Part shown: positions 62,973-64,000 of the stretch, piece by piece
Numbering within the stretch: the stretch's first letter is position 1
Layout of the letters: every line of letters begins with the position of its first letter
Assembly (NCBI GenBank): GCA_012960415.1
Contig: DUBH01000021.1
Location: 62,001 to 126,000 of the forward strand
DNA from: Henriciella sp.
GTDB taxonomy: Bacteria > Pseudomonadota > Alphaproteobacteria > Caulobacterales > Hyphomonadaceae
Length of the DNA: 64,000 nucleotides
Direction: 5' to 3'
The notes under the pieces: model-generated
Databases searched by the model: none
Seen by the model: the letters and a program-made list of their open reading frames with translations, nothing else
What the model was told of the DNA's origin: nothing
Position numbers and translations under genes: made by a program

Positions 62973-64000
62973 TTGTCGCGCTCCGTTGACCAGTCGAACC
63001 GCGGCCGCAGCCCGCCTGGGAAATTACGTGAATAGCGCCCCCGCGCCCGCGCAATGTCATCGCCCTGTGGCTCATAGACCGAAAACGACACGGCATTCTC
63101 GACACTCTGATGGCGTGTCAGCGGATCTGCGGTCACCATGACAACGGTGATGTAGTGCAGGCCTTCATTGAGAAGATTTGATGGAATGCGGGCGCAGCAC
63201 TTGTAACGGCCGGGCTTATTGATGGCGCCAGGATACTCGTCATCGGTGAAGGCGACGACGAACATCAGATCGCCAATCTCATTCTTGACGTGAAGGGCTG
63301 GCTCAACACGCATATCAGCCTGTAGCACATCGAACACGATCTCGATCGCGCTTGGCGTATCAATCTTGACCGAGCGGGCAATCTGACCGGCGTCATCGAG
63401 AACGCGCGCCGTCACCAGCTCAGCAACAGGCCCATCGACCTCAGCCTCAAGGACGCTGGCTTTTTCCGGCTTGGCGGACTTGGCGCTTTTCTTCGTCTCG
63501 TCCTTGGCGGTTTCACTCTTTTCCGGCGCCTGATAGGTCGCCGCGACATTCATCATCTGCGCTTCATAGGCTTCGGTCACGGTCATGACGTCATCGTCCA
63601 TCACGACGGCGCCGTGATCGATCCAGATGCAGCGGTCGCAGAAGCGGCGGATCGCGCCTGTTGAATGCGACACAAAGAGCAAGGTTCGGTCGTGACCGGT
63701 GATCTCATCCATGCGCTGGAGGCACTTTTTCTGGAAGGCCGCGTCACCGACCGAGAGGACCTCATCAAGCATCAAGATGTCAGGGTCGAGGTGAGCTGCA
63801 ACCGAGAAACCAAGGCGTGCGCGCATGCCGGTGGAGTAATTTTCTACCGGCTCCTCGATGAAGCGGCCGATCTCCGAAAACGCGACAATCTCATCGAGGC
63901 GCTGGTCGATTTCCTTGCGGGTCAGGCCATGCAGCGCAGCGTTGAGATAGACGTTCTGGCGCCCGGTCATCTTCGGATTGAAGCCTGTGCCGACCTCAAG
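62969..64000 (-). CDS. wzt: ABC glycan exporter ATPase Wzt (5' end beyond window)
   Basis: ATPase of an ABC O-antigen or capsule exporter; its 5' part, including Walker A, lies beyond base 64000. Visible are LEVGTGFNPKMTGRQNVYLN, the signature ENYSTGMRARLGFSVA, Walker B DILMLDEVLSVGDAAFQKKC and the switch His LLFVSHSTGAIRRF. An acidic/lysine-rich linker leads to a C-terminal beta-sandwich (TPSAIEIVFDVLQADMRVEP; YKCCARIPSNLLNEGLHYIT). In E. coli O9a this domain reads the capped end of the chain. The same module is fused to the sulfotransferase at 41859. The permease Wzm is not in the window. Confidence 0.9.
   Translation of the reverse strand, partial: LEVGTGFNPKMTGRQNVYLNAALHGLTRKEIDQRLDEIVAFSEIGRFIEEPVENYSTGMRARLGFSVAAHLDPDILMLDEVLSVGDAAFQKKCLQRMDEITGHDRTLLFVSHSTGAIRRFCDRCIWIDHGAVVMDDDVMTVTEAYEAQMMNVAATYQAPEKSETAKDETKKSAKSAKPEKASVLEAEVDGPVAELVTARVLDDAGQIARSVKIDTPSAIEIVFDVLQADMRVEPALHVKNEIGDLMFVVAFTDDEYPGAINKPGRYKCCARIPSNLLNEGLHYITVVMVTADPLTRHQSVENAVSFSVYEPQGDDIARARGRYSRNFPGGLRPRFDWSTERDK

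Noticed and set aside
41723..64000. Glycan locus as a recent horizontally acquired island bounded by mobile elements
   Set aside because: Gene content is accessory in type, but I see no integrase, tRNA, terminal repeats or insertion sequence, and the codon and GC pattern resembles the core genes by eye.

Overview
The window looks like a chromosomal segment of a polarly flagellated alphaproteobacterium of the Caulobacterales, most likely Hyphomonadaceae. The support is high GC, core gene groups typical of that class (fliF-fliL region, rnd-lptC-lptA-lptB-rpoN-hpf-ptsN, mutM/ubiE-ubiB-coaBC-dut), CtrA-type boxes and a UrcA-like domain. The genus is an inference. I see no tRNA, rRNA, insertion sequence, prophage block or CRISPR array, and no gene-free stretch longer than 300 bases.

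Layout. (1) 1-11.2 kb: flagellum. flgE-flgK-flgL-flgI run forward; fliF-fliH-fliN-fliP-fliG run in reverse with overlapping ends; fliL, a small membrane protein and a MotE-like protein run forward from the same divergent promoter region. (2) 11.2-16.7 kb: RNase D-like exonuclease, LPS transport (lptC, lptA, lptB), sigma-54 (rpoN), hibernation factor and PTS-Ntr EIIA. (3) 16.8-27 kb: housekeeping genes (metallo-hydrolase, MoeB-like, PIF1/RecD-type helicase, dut, coaBC, ubiB, ubiE, mutM). Among them are a PspB-like gene behind a repeat-rich operator and a His/Tyr-rich protein with a UrcA-like domain behind a perfect CtrA box. (4) 27-37 kb: iron-dependent alcohol dehydrogenase, a double peptide-type ABC ATPase broken by a one-base frameshift, an MHYT-GGDEF-EAL protein, kdsA, threonine dehydratase, and two tandem lipoproteins that each carry two FKBP domains. 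A bidirectional terminator closes this block.

(5) 37-64 kb: a large surface-glycan locus. It makes GDP-mannose (manC), GDP-L-fucose (gmd, fcl) and dTDP-L-rhamnose (rfbC, rfbD, rfbA, rfbB). It also holds a nonulosonic-acid or KDN-type branch (neuB plus a KdsC-like phosphatase), glycosyltransferases, methyltransferases, two sulfotransferases, two tandem 2-oxoglutarate dioxygenases, an acyltransferase, a KpsC/S-like protein, an SGNH hydrolase, a spike-like DUF2793 protein, and the ATPase of an ABC glycan exporter (Wzt) that runs off the right edge.

Most interesting signal: the Wzt ATPase carries a C-terminal glycan-recognition module, and a clearly related module is fused to a sulfotransferase 20 kb away. 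The same locus has an FkbM methyltransferase with a roughly 350-residue coiled coil and a second sulfotransferase with a coiled-coil tail. Together these suggest a chain-capping and chain-length system analogous to WbdD/Wzt of E. coli O9a, but built from sulfation and FkbM-type methylation.
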